A stretch of DNA of 25,260 nt from a virus. The notes below the pieces were generated by a model. It made no database searches and was not told the origin of the DNA. It worked only from the letters and a program-made list of their open reading frames with translations. Shown here piece by piece: positions 1-6,304 of the stretch. Numbering within the stretch: the first letter of the stretch is position 1; every line of letters starts with the position of its first letter. The stretch is taken from positions 64,001-89,260 of IMG/VR virus record IMGVR_UViG_3300023171_000010, one strand, 5' to 3'. The position numbers and the translations under genes were made by a program.

Positions 1-7
1 TTCATGG

Positions 8-223
8 TTATTTACTCTCAATTGCAATGTCAATAAGCTCAGAAAGTTCACCTGGTTTTGATTTACAATCTCCCATCTTGATAAAGAAGTTGTTCCACTC
101 CTCCGTTAAGGTAGGGAAAGGTGCTCTACAAGCCTCTTCAAAAGCTACCCAACGTTTTGCATTGAGAATGTCCTGTTCGGTAGCTTTATTAGAAACTGTA
201 GCTGACTTACGTGGGGTTTTCAT
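8..223 (-). CDS. Small hypothetical early phage protein, 71 aa
   Basis: I do not recognise this protein. It is basic at the N-terminus (MKTPRKSATVSNK) and then helical and acidic, with Trp/Phe-rich stretches and the ending IDIAIESK. The ATG at 223 is preferred over an in-frame TTG at 238 because GAGGAGAGATGTT sits just before it as a strong SD. It is the last complete minus-strand gene before the left window edge, and has its own candidate promoter at 257-285. The leader GAGGAGAGATGTxATGAA is nearly the same as those in front of the genes starting at 6176 (-) and 6647 (+). Confidence 0.75.
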   Translation of the reverse strand: MKTPRKSATVSNKATEQDILNAKRWVAFEEACRAPFPTLTEEWNNFFIKMGDCKSKPGELSELIDIAIESK

Positions 224-256
224 AACATCTCTCCTCAATATTCTGTGTGTAGGGAT

Positions 257-285
257 AGCTTAGGTGGTTTTTAGGGGTGTGTCAA
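257..285 (-). promoter_or_regulatory. Candidate sigma70 promoter for the 8-223 gene
   Basis: Reading the minus strand, TTGACA (280-285) is separated by 17 bases from TAAGCT (257-262), and the gene starts 33 bases further on. The -35 box is perfect and the -10 box is weak. The promoter overlaps the end of the upstream gene. The spacing to the ATG matches the other promoters in the window. Confidence 0.5.
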
Positions 286-516
286 GGTCACTATAAGCCT
301 ATTTTCTGCATAATTTCTCAAATAATCAGCAACATGTTGGGCACCTAAAGCCTCTGCATCTTCTGCACAAGAAAGGCACTCGTTGTACTTTGTTTTCTTA
401 ATAAGCTCCTTTACTTGCACTTTCCAATCTAACCACGCATCCAGGTCAAAATCACTACTGAATGCATTACGAAGTAATTGATTTTCTTGACGAAGCCTTT
501 CTAGTTCAGTCTGCAT
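271..516 (-). CDS. Small hypothetical protein with N-terminal coiled coil, 81 aa
   Basis: The protein begins MQTELERLRQENQLLRN, a leucine-heptad, coiled-coil-like stretch (residues 1-16). A mixed helical domain with two Cys (NECLSCAEDAEAL) follows. I place the start at the ATG at 516, directly after GGAGAAGGAAG, rather than the longer in-frame reading from 555, because the longer form would run through the well-formed Cys-rich gene 506-685. The first bases overlap that gene's end. The function is unknown; dimerisation is a guess from the heptads. Confidence 0.7.
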   Translation of the reverse strand: MQTELERLRQENQLLRNAFSSDFDLDAWLDWKVQVKELIKKTKYNECLSCAEDAEALGAQHVADYLRNYAENRLIVTLTHP

Positions 517-685
517 CTTCCTTCTCCTCACTCTGTATAAAGAATTTACACCCATTCTCGTTCATATCCTTACAAGCTACAATCATGCATAAGTAGGCCT
601 GATATTTCACAAGAGCGGTTTGTAGGTAGCGTTGACATTTGTGTTTTACGGGGCAGGATGTGCCTTCGCATTTACTCAGACTCAT
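506..685 (-). CDS. Cys-rich small protein, 59 aa
   Basis: Reading from ATG at 685 gives MSLSKCEGTSCPVKHKCQRY at the start and ends QSEEKEDAD. There are six Cys, four with C-x4-C-x5-C-like spacing near the N-terminus and two further on, so it may bind a metal. An SD-like GGTGAT precedes the ATG. It overlaps the upstream gene by 14 bases and the downstream gene by 11, the tight packing seen throughout this operon. The short Cys-x-Lys-Cys-Gln-Arg-Tyr pattern is one I associate with small phage proteins of unknown function. It is too short for many ORF callers. Confidence 0.7.
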   Translation of the reverse strand: MSLSKCEGTSCPVKHKCQRYLQTALVKYQAYLCMIVACKDMNENGCKFFIQSEEKEDAD

Positions 686-890
686 AGATCACCAAAGGCT
701 TGATCACATATTCATCTTGCTCATCAAACTTTTTACCAACGAGATGTTTTAGTTTGCTTGGTGGATAACCAGTGCGTCGGCAGAATGTTCCGTGCCAACT
801 TGTCTTAGCGCCACCTGTTGTATCAAAACAGGATCCCCAGCGTTCACCTGTTTCTTTGCTAATGATTACATAGCCGTGGATATCAGTCAT
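672..890 (-). CDS. Small hypothetical protein, 72 aa
   Basis: The product starts MTDIHGYVIISKETGERWGS. Two alternative starts exist. The ATG at 890 has AAAGGA eight bases upstream and begins directly after the stop of the preceding gene (892). The longer reading from 911 would overlap that gene and has no better SD, so I use 890. The sequence suggests a small beta-rich fold with several aromatic residues and a C-terminal EYVIKPLVIYESE. I do not recognise a family. Confidence 0.7.
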   Translation of the reverse strand: MTDIHGYVIISKETGERWGSCFDTTGGAKTSWHGTFCRRTGYPPSKLKHLVGKKFDEQDEYVIKPLVIYESE

Positions 891-891
891 T

Positions 892-1146
892 TTAATTATC
901 CTTTGAACCAATTTGTAGATAGCGTTTATTAAAGTATTCTTCTGTTTCAGCTATTCGAGGGTTACCCCTCAAGTCTGTGTATTGGAAATGTTTACCACAG
1001 CCATATTCTTCGTCCGTGTTAAACTCTTCCGTTGTTACCCAACCACCTTGGTCATAATAACCACTGCCGCTAGAGTGTACAAGCACCTCCACAATAGCTC
1101 CCTGATCTTGTGTTTCAAGCCACTTGATAAAATCTTTAACCAACAT
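892..1146 (-). CDS. Conserved-type phage hypothetical protein, 84 aa
   Basis: The protein begins MLVKDFIKWLETQDQGAIVE and is followed by VEVLVHSSGSGYYDQGGW, then an acidic Thr/Glu segment. The start LVKDFIxWL..QDQxAxVxV is a pattern I have seen in many phage hypothetical proteins, without a known function. The SD GGGAGG lies six bases before the ATG. It is the first gene behind a good sigma70 promoter (1182-1210), so it heads a sub-operon running left to about 271. Confidence 0.8.
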   Translation of the reverse strand: MLVKDFIKWLETQDQGAIVEVLVHSSGSGYYDQGGWVTTEEFNTDEEYGCGKHFQYTDLRGNPRIAETEEYFNKRYLQIGSKDN

Positions 1147-1181
1147 TTCATACCTCCCAAATACGTTTAATTGACCAACAC

Positions 1182-1210
1182 ACTCTATCCCACAGAGAAT
1201 AGTTTTGCAA
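1182..1210 (-). promoter_or_regulatory. Sigma70-type promoter
   Basis: On the minus strand, TTGCAA (1205-1210) lies 17 bases before TAGAGT (1182-1187). The next ATG (1146) is 35 bases beyond the -10 box. It sits in one of the few non-coding gaps of the left arm (1147-1257). Confidence 0.55.
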
Positions 1211-1215
1211 GGTTT

Positions 1216-1245
1216 CTAGGGTGGATTTTACCGCATAAATCCTAG
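1216..1245. repeat. Imperfect inverted repeat in the 1147-1257 gap
   Basis: CTAGG at 1216-1220 faces CCTAG at 1241-1245, with GGATTTTA and TAAATCC arms inside and a short central loop. There is no T-run on either side, so a terminator is not well supported. It lies just upstream of the 1182-1210 promoter and could be an operator or an RNA hairpin at the end of the upstream genes. Confidence 0.35.
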
Positions 1246-1257
1246 AATAATCTTGCT

Positions 1258-1440
1258 TTAGGGATTAGCTGTCAAGTACATTGCAATACCAAAGCATAAT
1301 ACAGCAAGAATCATACTTGTCAATGCTCTGGCTTCCCATTTGTGGTATGACCTGAAAGAGCTTGGTAGGTCAGTTATACACATAAAGATTAGTGAGAAGA
1401 TGAATAGGATAAGACCGATTGTCCACAAGGTTGTGATCAT
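1258..1440 (-). CDS. Small inner-membrane protein with two predicted membrane segments, 60 aa
   Basis: Residues about 3-23 (TTLWTIGLILFIFSLIFMCI) and 40-57 (LTSMILAVLCFGIAMYL) are hydrophobic and separated by a short polar loop with SSFRSYHKWEAR. No enzyme motif is visible. The ATG overlaps the stop of the upstream gene as ATGA, so translation is probably coupled. Small two-helix membrane proteins are common among phage early genes, including superinfection or host-takeover factors, but nothing here shows a role. Confidence 0.75.
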   Translation of the reverse strand: MITTLWTIGLILFIFSLIFMCITDLPSSFRSYHKWEARALTSMILAVLCFGIAMYLTANP

Positions 1441-1772
1441 TTTTCACTCTCTAACACTTTAATGATCAAACATTGAATCTTAGCTTTAACTTGACTGTAA
1501 TAGGCAATTTGAAGCGGTGGCAGTAAGTCAAGTATTTCTTCTGTTAAGACTAGGGCTTTTTCATCAGTTGTGGATGTTTCACTATCCAAATAATCTTTAA
1601 ATGCTTCCTCAACTGTACGATTAGACTCTGTGCCGTCATAATTCCAATCAAAATAAGCTGTAGCTAATTGATATGGATAGTCTGGTTTACTATTCCCCAC
1701 ATCCCAATCACATGTGTGGTGTTCCCATAAACGTTCTTGAAATTTGTCAATCCATTCTGCTTTGATATTCAT
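1437..1772 (-). CDS. Hypothetical phage protein, 111 aa
   Basis: It starts MNIKAEWIDKFQERLWEHHT, contains an aromatic acidic middle part (YFDWNYDGTESNRTVEEAFK), and ends in a helical Lys/Leu-rich tail. The SD is GGGTGAT before the ATG at 1772. The stop overlaps the next gene by four bases and the upstream gene ends four bases before this start. I do not recognise the family. Confidence 0.75.
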   Translation of the reverse strand: MNIKAEWIDKFQERLWEHHTCDWDVGNSKPDYPYQLATAYFDWNYDGTESNRTVEEAFKDYLDSETSTTDEKALVLTEEILDLLPPLQIAYYSQVKAKIQCLIIKVLESEK

Positions 1773-1775
1773 TTA

Positions 1776-2051
1776 TCACCCTGCGTAGTAGGTTAGTGGT
1801 GCAGATGTTGCACGTTTATCCATGACAATCATGTCACCAAAATCAATATATTCAGTAAACCACAGCCAGCTTAGATTGTATTGTTTAAAATAACTTTCAT
1901 GTGCCTTGTTCATCACAATAACACAATGCTCTGTATTAAACCAAGAGGGAAGGCCAAGTGTCTTGATAAGTTCGTCTGCAGGAGGTTTTTGATATTCCTC
2001 AAGTAATGCAAGTATACCTCTAAGCTGAGATTGTTGTCCTTGTGTTATCAT
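1776..2051 (-). CDS. Hypothetical phage protein, 91 aa
   Basis: It begins MITQGQQSQLRGILALLEEY and is followed by a segment rich in Trp, Tyr and Phe (YNLSWLWFTEYIDFGDM). No known motif is visible. The ATG at 2051 overlaps the stop of the upstream gene (ATGA), supporting both as real, coupled genes. Confidence 0.75.
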   Translation of the reverse strand: MITQGQQSQLRGILALLEEYQKPPADELIKTLGLPSWFNTEHCVIVMNKAHESYFKQYNLSWLWFTEYIDFGDMIVMDKRATSAPLTYYAG

Positions 2052-2239
2052 AGTTTCTCCAAAATATTTTCATAATACCACAAATAATCGTAAGCTCCTA
2101 AGTGAGCTTCCTTTGTCACATCATCGTCATGAAGTTTTCTGTCAATAGCTTGTTGAAGGGTGTGAGTAGAATAGCCTTCATAAACGTGTTGCTCTGCATC
2201 TAAAAGAGCTAAGAACCACTGAGATTTCTTGTGTGCCAT
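2048..2239 (-). CDS. Hypothetical phage protein, 63 aa
   Basis: The start is MAHKKSQWFLALLDAEQHVY, with CGGAG a few bases upstream as SD. The C-terminal half is acidic and aromatic (YDYLWYYENILEKL). It is linked to the downstream gene by an ATGA overlap. The function is unknown. Confidence 0.7.
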   Translation of the reverse strand: MAHKKSQWFLALLDAEQHVYEGYSTHTLQQAIDRKLHDDDVTKEAHLGAYDYLWYYENILEKL

Positions 2240-2242
2240 GTG

Positions 2243-2497
2243 TCACTCCGGTTTATCAGGAAGTGGTATCCAATGTGTCACTACAGGACGATTACAAAAG
2301 CCTGGACCATCTGCAACAGTTTCGACAAATTCGCAATGATCTTCAATGCTCAACCAGAAACCACCATTTTCATCAAAACAATCTCCTTGCCAGCGATCAA
2401 TCTCAATGGTGAAGTCTTCATCACCGGCATACAAGACATAAATTAAGCAGTCTTGGTTATTCTCGGGCTTCTTTTCTTTGATATTAAACCAAGTCAT
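2243..2497 (-). CDS. DUF551-like phage protein, 84 aa
   Basis: The N-terminal MTWFNIKEKKPENNQDCLIY and the C-terminal VVTHWIPLPDKPE match the pattern I know for DUF551, a small family common in phages and prophages. These proteins begin with a W-I-x-x-x-x-x-x-P-E motif, carry a short beta core, and end in THWxPLPxxP. The biochemical role of the family is unknown. Both diagnostic ends are present, so it is likely full length. The SD is AGGGG nine bases before the ATG. Confidence 0.7.
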   Translation of the reverse strand: MTWFNIKEKKPENNQDCLIYVLYAGDEDFTIEIDRWQGDCFDENGGFWLSIEDHCEFVETVADGPGFCNRPVVTHWIPLPDKPE

Positions 2498-2501
2498 TTT
2501 C

Positions 2502-2759
2502 TTAAGCCCCTTTAACTATTTCAAAATAAGAATCTTGCCAATCAATAATTTCCAGTTTATTAAGTGCGATCAAAGCACATTGACGATCTATTCTATTTGG
2601 ACCAACACGAATTCCAATTGCATGTTTTCCACCAAAATCTTCACCAAAATCACAACATGCAACACCTTCCTCGTAACCTTCGCAAAACATTACGTCATCC
2701 TTAAACTCAGGATTGATAGCAATCCTAATTGGTATATTTGTTAGGTCGATGTCTTTCAT
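2502..2759 (-). CDS. Hypothetical phage protein, 85 aa
   Basis: It begins MKDIDLTNIPIRIAINPEFK and continues with a Gly/Asp/Cys stretch (EGYEEGVACCDFGEDFGGKH), then IGIRVGPNRIDRQCALIALN. The ATG at 2759 is chosen over a GTG at 2765 because GAGG lies seven bases before it and it forms an ATGA overlap with the upstream stop. No family is recognised. Confidence 0.7.
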   Translation of the reverse strand: MKDIDLTNIPIRIAINPEFKDDVMFCEGYEEGVACCDFGEDFGGKHAIGIRVGPNRIDRQCALIALNKLEIIDWQDSYFEIVKGA

Positions 2760-2950
2760 TTCCACACCTCACAGAATTCAACTTCATCTACCCAATATTC
2801 AATATCAGATGTCTGGTAATTCCCTTGCATACTCTGTGCTGCGATGCTAGCTGTCTCTTCAGTGGAATAGGTGCCTACGTTTGAACGAGAGTAGCGAGTC
2901 CCTGTCCATTCATCACAGACAACTACGTATAGATTTTCTGGTGCTTTCAT
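2756..2950 (-). CDS. Hypothetical phage protein, 64 aa
   Basis: Starting MKAPENLYVVVCDEWTGTRY, this looks like a compact alpha/beta protein with VGTYSTEETASIAAQSM in the middle. The SD GAGGAG is at the right distance. It lies directly downstream of the frameshifted small gene (2962-3122). The function is unknown. Confidence 0.7.
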   Translation of the reverse strand: MKAPENLYVVVCDEWTGTRYSRSNVGTYSTEETASIAAQSMQGNYQTSDIEYWVDEVEFCEVWK

Positions 2951-2961
2951 TTGTCAACTCC

Positions 2962-3122
2962 TCAATAAAAACTGTCACGATAACTATCAATTTCCTGCTG
3001 TACATATTCTTGATATTCTTCATCAAGGTCACGCATTTGCTGATAGTATTCTTTGTCAGAAATTAGTCCATCAATATGATCTGTTGAATTTGTTCTAATG
3101 CTTTGTCATACCAGCTGTTCAT
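2962..3122 (-). pseudogene. Frameshifted small phage protein, about 53 aa if restored
   Basis: From ATG at 3122 the reading is MNSWYDKALEQIQQ and then, in the same frame, a stop at 3063-3065 (19 aa in all). In the -1 frame from about 3080 the sequence continues as DHIDGLISDKEYYQQMRDLD and ends YRDSFY at 2962. The joined product resembles a small phage protein type I know (SWYDxALEQ...DGxISxxEYxxxMRDL), so the frameshift breaks an otherwise coherent gene. The SD is GGAG before the ATG, and the start overlaps the upstream stop (ATGA). One base appears to be missing near CAGATC. No classical slippery heptamer is visible, so a mutation or a sequence error is more likely than programmed shifting. 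Confidence 0.65.
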
Positions 3123-3274
3123 AGTTCCACTCCGACAATTCTCAGTTTAAATTTATTCACTTCCCATTCATCGTAAGGCAAGAAATGATAGCCTGTTTCT
3201 TTGCTCCACACAAGCAATATTTTGTCAATGATCCTTTGGGATGTGTATTCTGTGAAGTTTTCTAGGTTGTGCAT
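3119..3274 (-). CDS. Small hypothetical protein, 51 aa
   Basis: The ATG at 3274 gives MHNLENFTEYTSQRIIDKIL and then LLVWSKETGYHFLPYDEWEV, ending VGVEL. It overlaps the end of the PcfJ-like gene by 13 bases and joins the next gene by ATGA. These overlaps, and the uninterrupted frame filling the gap exactly, support it despite its size. It is polar, with no membrane segment, and I do not recognise it. Confidence 0.6.
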   Translation of the reverse strand: MHNLENFTEYTSQRIIDKILLVWSKETGYHFLPYDEWEVNKFKLRIVGVEL

Positions 3275-4416
3275 TTATTAAGCTCCAAAAGAAGTATATT
3301 AGGAATAGCTTTCTCATCTTCATCTTGAATGTGTGCATTGCAGTATCCATAATGCTGATTGAAAGACCACTTAGGGTCTTCACCTGTGACAAACATCTGA
3401 TTAAAAGCAACAGTACTTGAACGTTTACCGTCCCTAGTAATCGAATAGACAAGATACCTACCTTGACGTACAGAATCAACATAACCACCAACACAATGGT
3501 GCATAGCTTGACCTTCTCCATGCACTAAAGATGCACTGTCTAGGAGAGTTGCTAGATAGCCTTTGTGCTCTACCTCTTTAACGCTAAAGTCTTTTAAACA
3601 GTTGAAAGGCTCCGGTGAGTATCGTTTTAGATTGACAAGCTTTACATACTCAGTGTGTTTTTCTTTCATCTTGTCGATTGACCAGTTATGATTAAAAGAC
3701 TTACCAAGTTCTTCAGACATTCTCTTAGTGTCTTCATATGTACGCGCCAGTAAAACTTGTTCTCTATTATTTCGTACAAAGTTCTTGCTGTTCAACTGCT
3801 TATTATCAAACAACCACTTTGTAGAAGCTGTCCACTGAAAATGGCAATTACCACCTTTCTTCAACATGTAGCTTGGCAATTCCAGTGCAGTTTGAATATT
3901 ATTTTCACCATATCGAAAACGTTTAGCACCAGAAGCTAGAAACTTGTTACGTGTCATGGATTGCTTACAAATCTTTTTCCACACACTTTTACCAAAGTCT
4001 TCTTTCAATCCTTGTGGATGATCTTCTTTTTCCAAGATCCATGGAACGATATTGTAGATACCATCCCTCTTAGCCTGTTCAACAATTTCCAGGTTGATCC
4101 AAATCTTCTTGATCATCCAAGGATTTAGCTTTTTACGGCTGTTGTAGGCAAAACGGTTTGCATGCTCTTTGATCGGGTCAACCCATACATTCATCATCAA
4201 AGCATTGAAAACTTTCTTGAATTTAGCTGGTGTGATTCCATATTTGTCACTGAATGCACGAGCCCAACGAACGTTTCCAGAGGACTCAAAGAATCCCATA
4301 ATAGAACGAACGTCAGTGGCTTTGTTAAGCATCTGAAATGAATTGAACTCTACACCAGCAAAGCTGATGGACTTGATTTTCCTGTTTACTACGAATTCAT
4401 TTGTAAAGGGTTTCAT
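3262..4416 (-). CDS. PcfJ-like protein, 384 aa
   Basis: The C-terminal third carries the pattern I associate with PcfJ-domain proteins (named after pCF10 of Enterococcus, function unknown). This is GEGQAMHHCVGGYVDSVRQG (residues 300-319, with His-Cys at 307-308), then YLVYSITRDGKRSSTVAF and, near the end, NQHYGYCNAHI (353-363). The N-terminal two thirds are helical and basic, without motifs I know. The family is found on plasmids and phages, and the His-Cys and Arg-rich signature looks like an active or metal site, but this is not established. The SD GGAGAATTTA precedes the ATG. The gene starts 13 bases after the palm-like gene stops, so the two probably share one transcript. The combination with a polymerase-like gene is unusual. 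Confidence 0.7.
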   Translation of the reverse strand: MKPFTNEFVVNRKIKSISFAGVEFNSFQMLNKATDVRSIMGFFESSGNVRWARAFSDKYGITPAKFKKVFNALMMNVWVDPIKEHANRFAYNSRKKLNPWMIKKIWINLEIVEQAKRDGIYNIVPWILEKEDHPQGLKEDFGKSVWKKICKQSMTRNKFLASGAKRFRYGENNIQTALELPSYMLKKGGNCHFQWTASTKWLFDNKQLNSKNFVRNNREQVLLARTYEDTKRMSEELGKSFNHNWSIDKMKEKHTEYVKLVNLKRYSPEPFNCLKDFSVKEVEHKGYLATLLDSASLVHGEGQAMHHCVGGYVDSVRQGRYLVYSITRDGKRSSTVAFNQMFVTGEDPKWSFNQHYGYCNAHIQDEDEKAIPNILLLELNKCTT

Positions 4417-4429
4417 TAAATTCTCCTAT

Positions 4430-5713
4430 TTATGCCAAGATTTTACTTTCTTGAAGCACATTAGCATCCTTCCAAGACATTTTCAAGGGGATTAATGAGG
4501 TAATCTCAAATTCTTCACGGAAAGAATCTCCCATTGCATTCTCTAGAAAGCCTACGTCTGACATTTTCACCACAAAACTATCATGAATAGGTAAGATTGG
4601 CTTCATTTCATCAACAAATTTCTCAATTACCCGCTGTGCAAGATACGAATCGGCATTCTGTAGGGCTAGACCAAAAGAATCATCCCGGCAATAACAAGGA
4701 ATGAAGTCAGGCGTCATACTATAAATGTGTTCCCTCACCTCTTTACCTGTATTCAAGCTTTTGTCAATAACCCAACCTTGTGTTTTGAACTTCACAATCT
4801 CTCTATTAATTGCACGATCAGCACTATCTGTTGTTTTAGAGTTAAACAGAATATTAATTGATAACTTAATCAGTTCACGGTGATCATCATTTTGCAATCG
4901 TTCTGGTAGAATATCCATATACACATCTAGTGGTAGATTCTCCATACTAATCTGTTCCATCAGGCTTGCAATCCTGTAGTGCAAGTTAGAGAAATCAATC
5001 TCCACAACCTGCTCTCCATTGATTGTAATATCAAGTCGAGCTTTAGTTTTCTTATGTTTAATCTTTAAAGCATCAGAATGGAAGTAACGACCACCATGTT
5101 CAAAATCCTTGTTGAAAATACGTGAATAGATATTAGTCATTACATTACCTCCGCCATCACGAATATCATGTAACTCATTAATCTTATTAAGTTTTTCTAC
5201 AATCTTACGCGCATTCTTAATGTTCTTGTTGTCTTGATAGTCAATAGCTTTACCATATTCATTGCGAAGAATGATCGTTTGAAGGCTAGCATTATAAGCT
5301 GCAATAGCGCTCTGCACCTCCTCATCCTTGGAGCAAAACTCAGCAATAAAAGCTTCAGATGGCGTGATGTAAGACATTATTCTCTTTTCCTTATCTACGT
5401 GACCTTTACCCACGAAGTTGTAAATGTAGCCTAAATCTTCAAGGGTGTCAATGCATTTCAGTAGACGATGGGTTTGTATGCCACGTCTGTTATATTTGGT
5501 TCTTTTTGTGCTATGATTATTCTTATCTCTTGAGTATAGAAGCTTCTCCTGTCTCTTCACACAAGATATGAGATTCATTACAATCACAGCAGATAACTCT
5601 TTATCCATTATCTTATTTATATGTCTGATCTTATTCATAACAGAAGTAGATACATTGATATTGTATGTCAATAATCTACTCTTAAGACTATACTCTTCCT
5701 CATTCTCTAACAC
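4430..5713 (-). CDS. Winged-helix protein with family A/single-subunit-polymerase-like palm, 427 aa
   Basis: Residues about 40-110 look like a winged helix-turn-helix (GIQTHRLLKCIDTLEDLGYI at 78-97). A conserved-looking YSRIFNKDFEHGGRYFHS (196-213) follows. Then come three features with the order and spacing of a polymerase palm: motif A-like VEIDFSNLH (Asp240), motif B-like HRELIKLSINILFNSK (Arg279, Lys283), and motif C-like LPIHDSFVV (His377-Asp378). FGLALQNADSYLAQRVI (347-363) occupies the place of the helix before motif C. HDS resembles T7 RNA polymerase more than the HDE of most family A DNA polymerases. There is no 3'-5' exonuclease domain, and the protein is far shorter than either family. 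The start is GTG at 5713 after GGGAG. The N-terminal part is very AT-rich. It could be a minimal RNA or DNA polymerase, a primase, a template-free nucleotidyltransferase or an inactive relative. The fold is an inference. Confidence 0.6.
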   Translation of the reverse strand: MLENEEEYSLKSRLLTYNINVSTSVMNKIRHINKIMDKELSAVIVMNLISCVKRQEKLLYSRDKNNHSTKRTKYNRRGIQTHRLLKCIDTLEDLGYIYNFVGKGHVDKEKRIMSYITPSEAFIAEFCSKDEEVQSAIAAYNASLQTIILRNEYGKAIDYQDNKNIKNARKIVEKLNKINELHDIRDGGGNVMTNIYSRIFNKDFEHGGRYFHSDALKIKHKKTKARLDITINGEQVVEIDFSNLHYRIASLMEQISMENLPLDVYMDILPERLQNDDHRELIKLSINILFNSKTTDSADRAINREIVKFKTQGWVIDKSLNTGKEVREHIYSMTPDFIPCYCRDDSFGLALQNADSYLAQRVIEKFVDEMKPILPIHDSFVVKMSDVGFLENAMGDSFREEFEITSLIPLKMSWKDANVLQESKILA

Positions 5714-5724
5714 TATTCCACTCC

Positions 5725-5808
5725 CTAGTCCCTCTTCTGTTCATATAAGTACAAATTTGATAGTAAGGTCAAGTAATACGTGGCATACAGAGGATTCCCG
5801 TAAGCCAT
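5725..5808 (-). CDS. Possible 27-aa micro-ORF
   Basis: ATG at 5808 gives MAYGNPLYATYYLTLLSNLY and ends YEQKRD just before the SD of the palm-like gene. AAGGAG is upstream but only one base from the ATG, which is closer than normal. A candidate promoter lies inside it. The aromatic, moderately hydrophobic content suggests membrane contact. This call is weak. Confidence 0.3.
   Translation of the reverse strand: MAYGNPLYATYYLTLLSNLYLYEQKRD
5743..5772 (-). promoter_or_regulatory. Candidate promoter for the palm-like and PcfJ-like genes
   Basis: On the minus strand, TTGACC (5767-5772) is followed after 18 bases by TTATAT (5743-5748). The GTG start of the palm-like gene lies 29 bases further on. 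It could give this two-gene unit its own transcription. Confidence 0.4.
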
Positions 5809-5833
5809 TCTCCTTATTAATTTATTGATTGCT

Positions 5834-5905
5834 CTAACTCCAATATTGAAGAACAGCACCAAGACAAACACCAATTAGGAATACCATCACATAGTCAATC
5901 TTCAT
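5834..5905 (-). CDS. 23-aa single-span membrane peptide
   Basis: ATG at 5905 gives MKIDYVMVFLIGVCLGAVLQ and ends YWS. Residues 5-20 form one hydrophobic helix. GGGGAG is seven bases upstream as a good SD, and the ATG overlaps the end of the preceding gene by 11 bases, as in its neighbours. Size alone keeps the confidence moderate. Such peptides are easily missed by annotation. Confidence 0.5.
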   Translation of the reverse strand: MKIDYVMVFLIGVCLGAVLQYWS

Positions 5906-6176
5906 TGTAAAACTCCCCATATTCCCCAACGTATGTGCAAGGGTATGAGCCACGTACAGATTTGTCAACAATATTGTAATGAGCTGAACACCATGAATTC
6001 CTGTGTGCCGGAGTCGTCTTGACGTAGACTAATTCAGGCACAGTAAAATGTGTAACGTCCACACCGTACTCCTTCAAGGCACACAGGAATTCTTCCACGC
6101 TGTGGTGTCCTTTGCTACGATAAATCTGCTCGTTGTCTGTGTGGCATGGTTCGATTACCAATTCATATTTCTTCAT
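5895..6176 (-). CDS. Hypothetical early phage protein, 93 aa
   Basis: It is the first gene of the leftward arm. The ATG at 6176 (MKKYELVIEPCHTDNEQIYR) is preceded by GAGGACAGATGTG, the shared leader. An in-frame longer reading to 6209 lacks an SD. The middle contains SVEEFLCALKEYGVDVTHFT and the C-terminus is rich in Tyr and Gly (YPCTYVGEYGEFYNED). Family and function are unknown. Confidence 0.75.
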   Translation of the reverse strand: MKKYELVIEPCHTDNEQIYRSKGHHSVEEFLCALKEYGVDVTHFTVPELVYVKTTPAHRNSWCSAHYNIVDKSVRGSYPCTYVGEYGEFYNED

Positions 6177-6211
6177 CACATCTGTCCTCATCAATTTATC
6201 CAACAGCACTC

Positions 6212-6240
6212 ATACTACCCAACAAATCCACAGGAGTCAA
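6212..6240 (-). promoter_or_regulatory. Strong leftward sigma70 promoter
   Basis: On the minus strand, TTGACT (6235-6240), 17 bases, then TAGTAT (6212-6217). The first leftward ATG (6176) is 35 bases downstream of the -10 box. It lies back-to-back with the rightward promoter at 6276-6304, so the 6177-6342 gap is the divergent control region of the window. Confidence 0.75.
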
Positions 6241-6275
6241 GAGAGAATTTAGAGAAATTATTTTGCATGGGGGTG

Positions 6276-6304
6276 TTGACAGCTATGGGGATGGGGTGTA
6301 ATCT
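6276..6304 (+). promoter_or_regulatory. Strong rightward sigma70 promoter
   Basis: TTGACA (6276-6281), 17 bases of G-rich spacer, then TAATCT (6299-6304). The first rightward ATG (6343) is 38 bases beyond. A perfect -35 box and a near-consensus -10 box suggest a strong early promoter read by host RNA polymerase. Confidence 0.8.

Noticed and set aside
2920-2955. TTGACA near the start of the 2756-2950 gene as a promoter (minus strand)
   Set aside because: It would fall in the SD and start of a coding region, and ATCTAT at 17 bases is a poor -10 box. Probably chance.
3063-3122. Programmed -1 frameshift in the small gene
   Set aside because: There is no X-XXY-YYZ slippery site and no clear downstream stem. 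A lost base is the simpler reading.
3225-3521. 98-aa minus-strand ORF rich in Leu/Val/Ile
   Set aside because: It lies out of frame within the PcfJ-like gene and has no SD. The 51-aa gene at 3119-3274 explains the region better.
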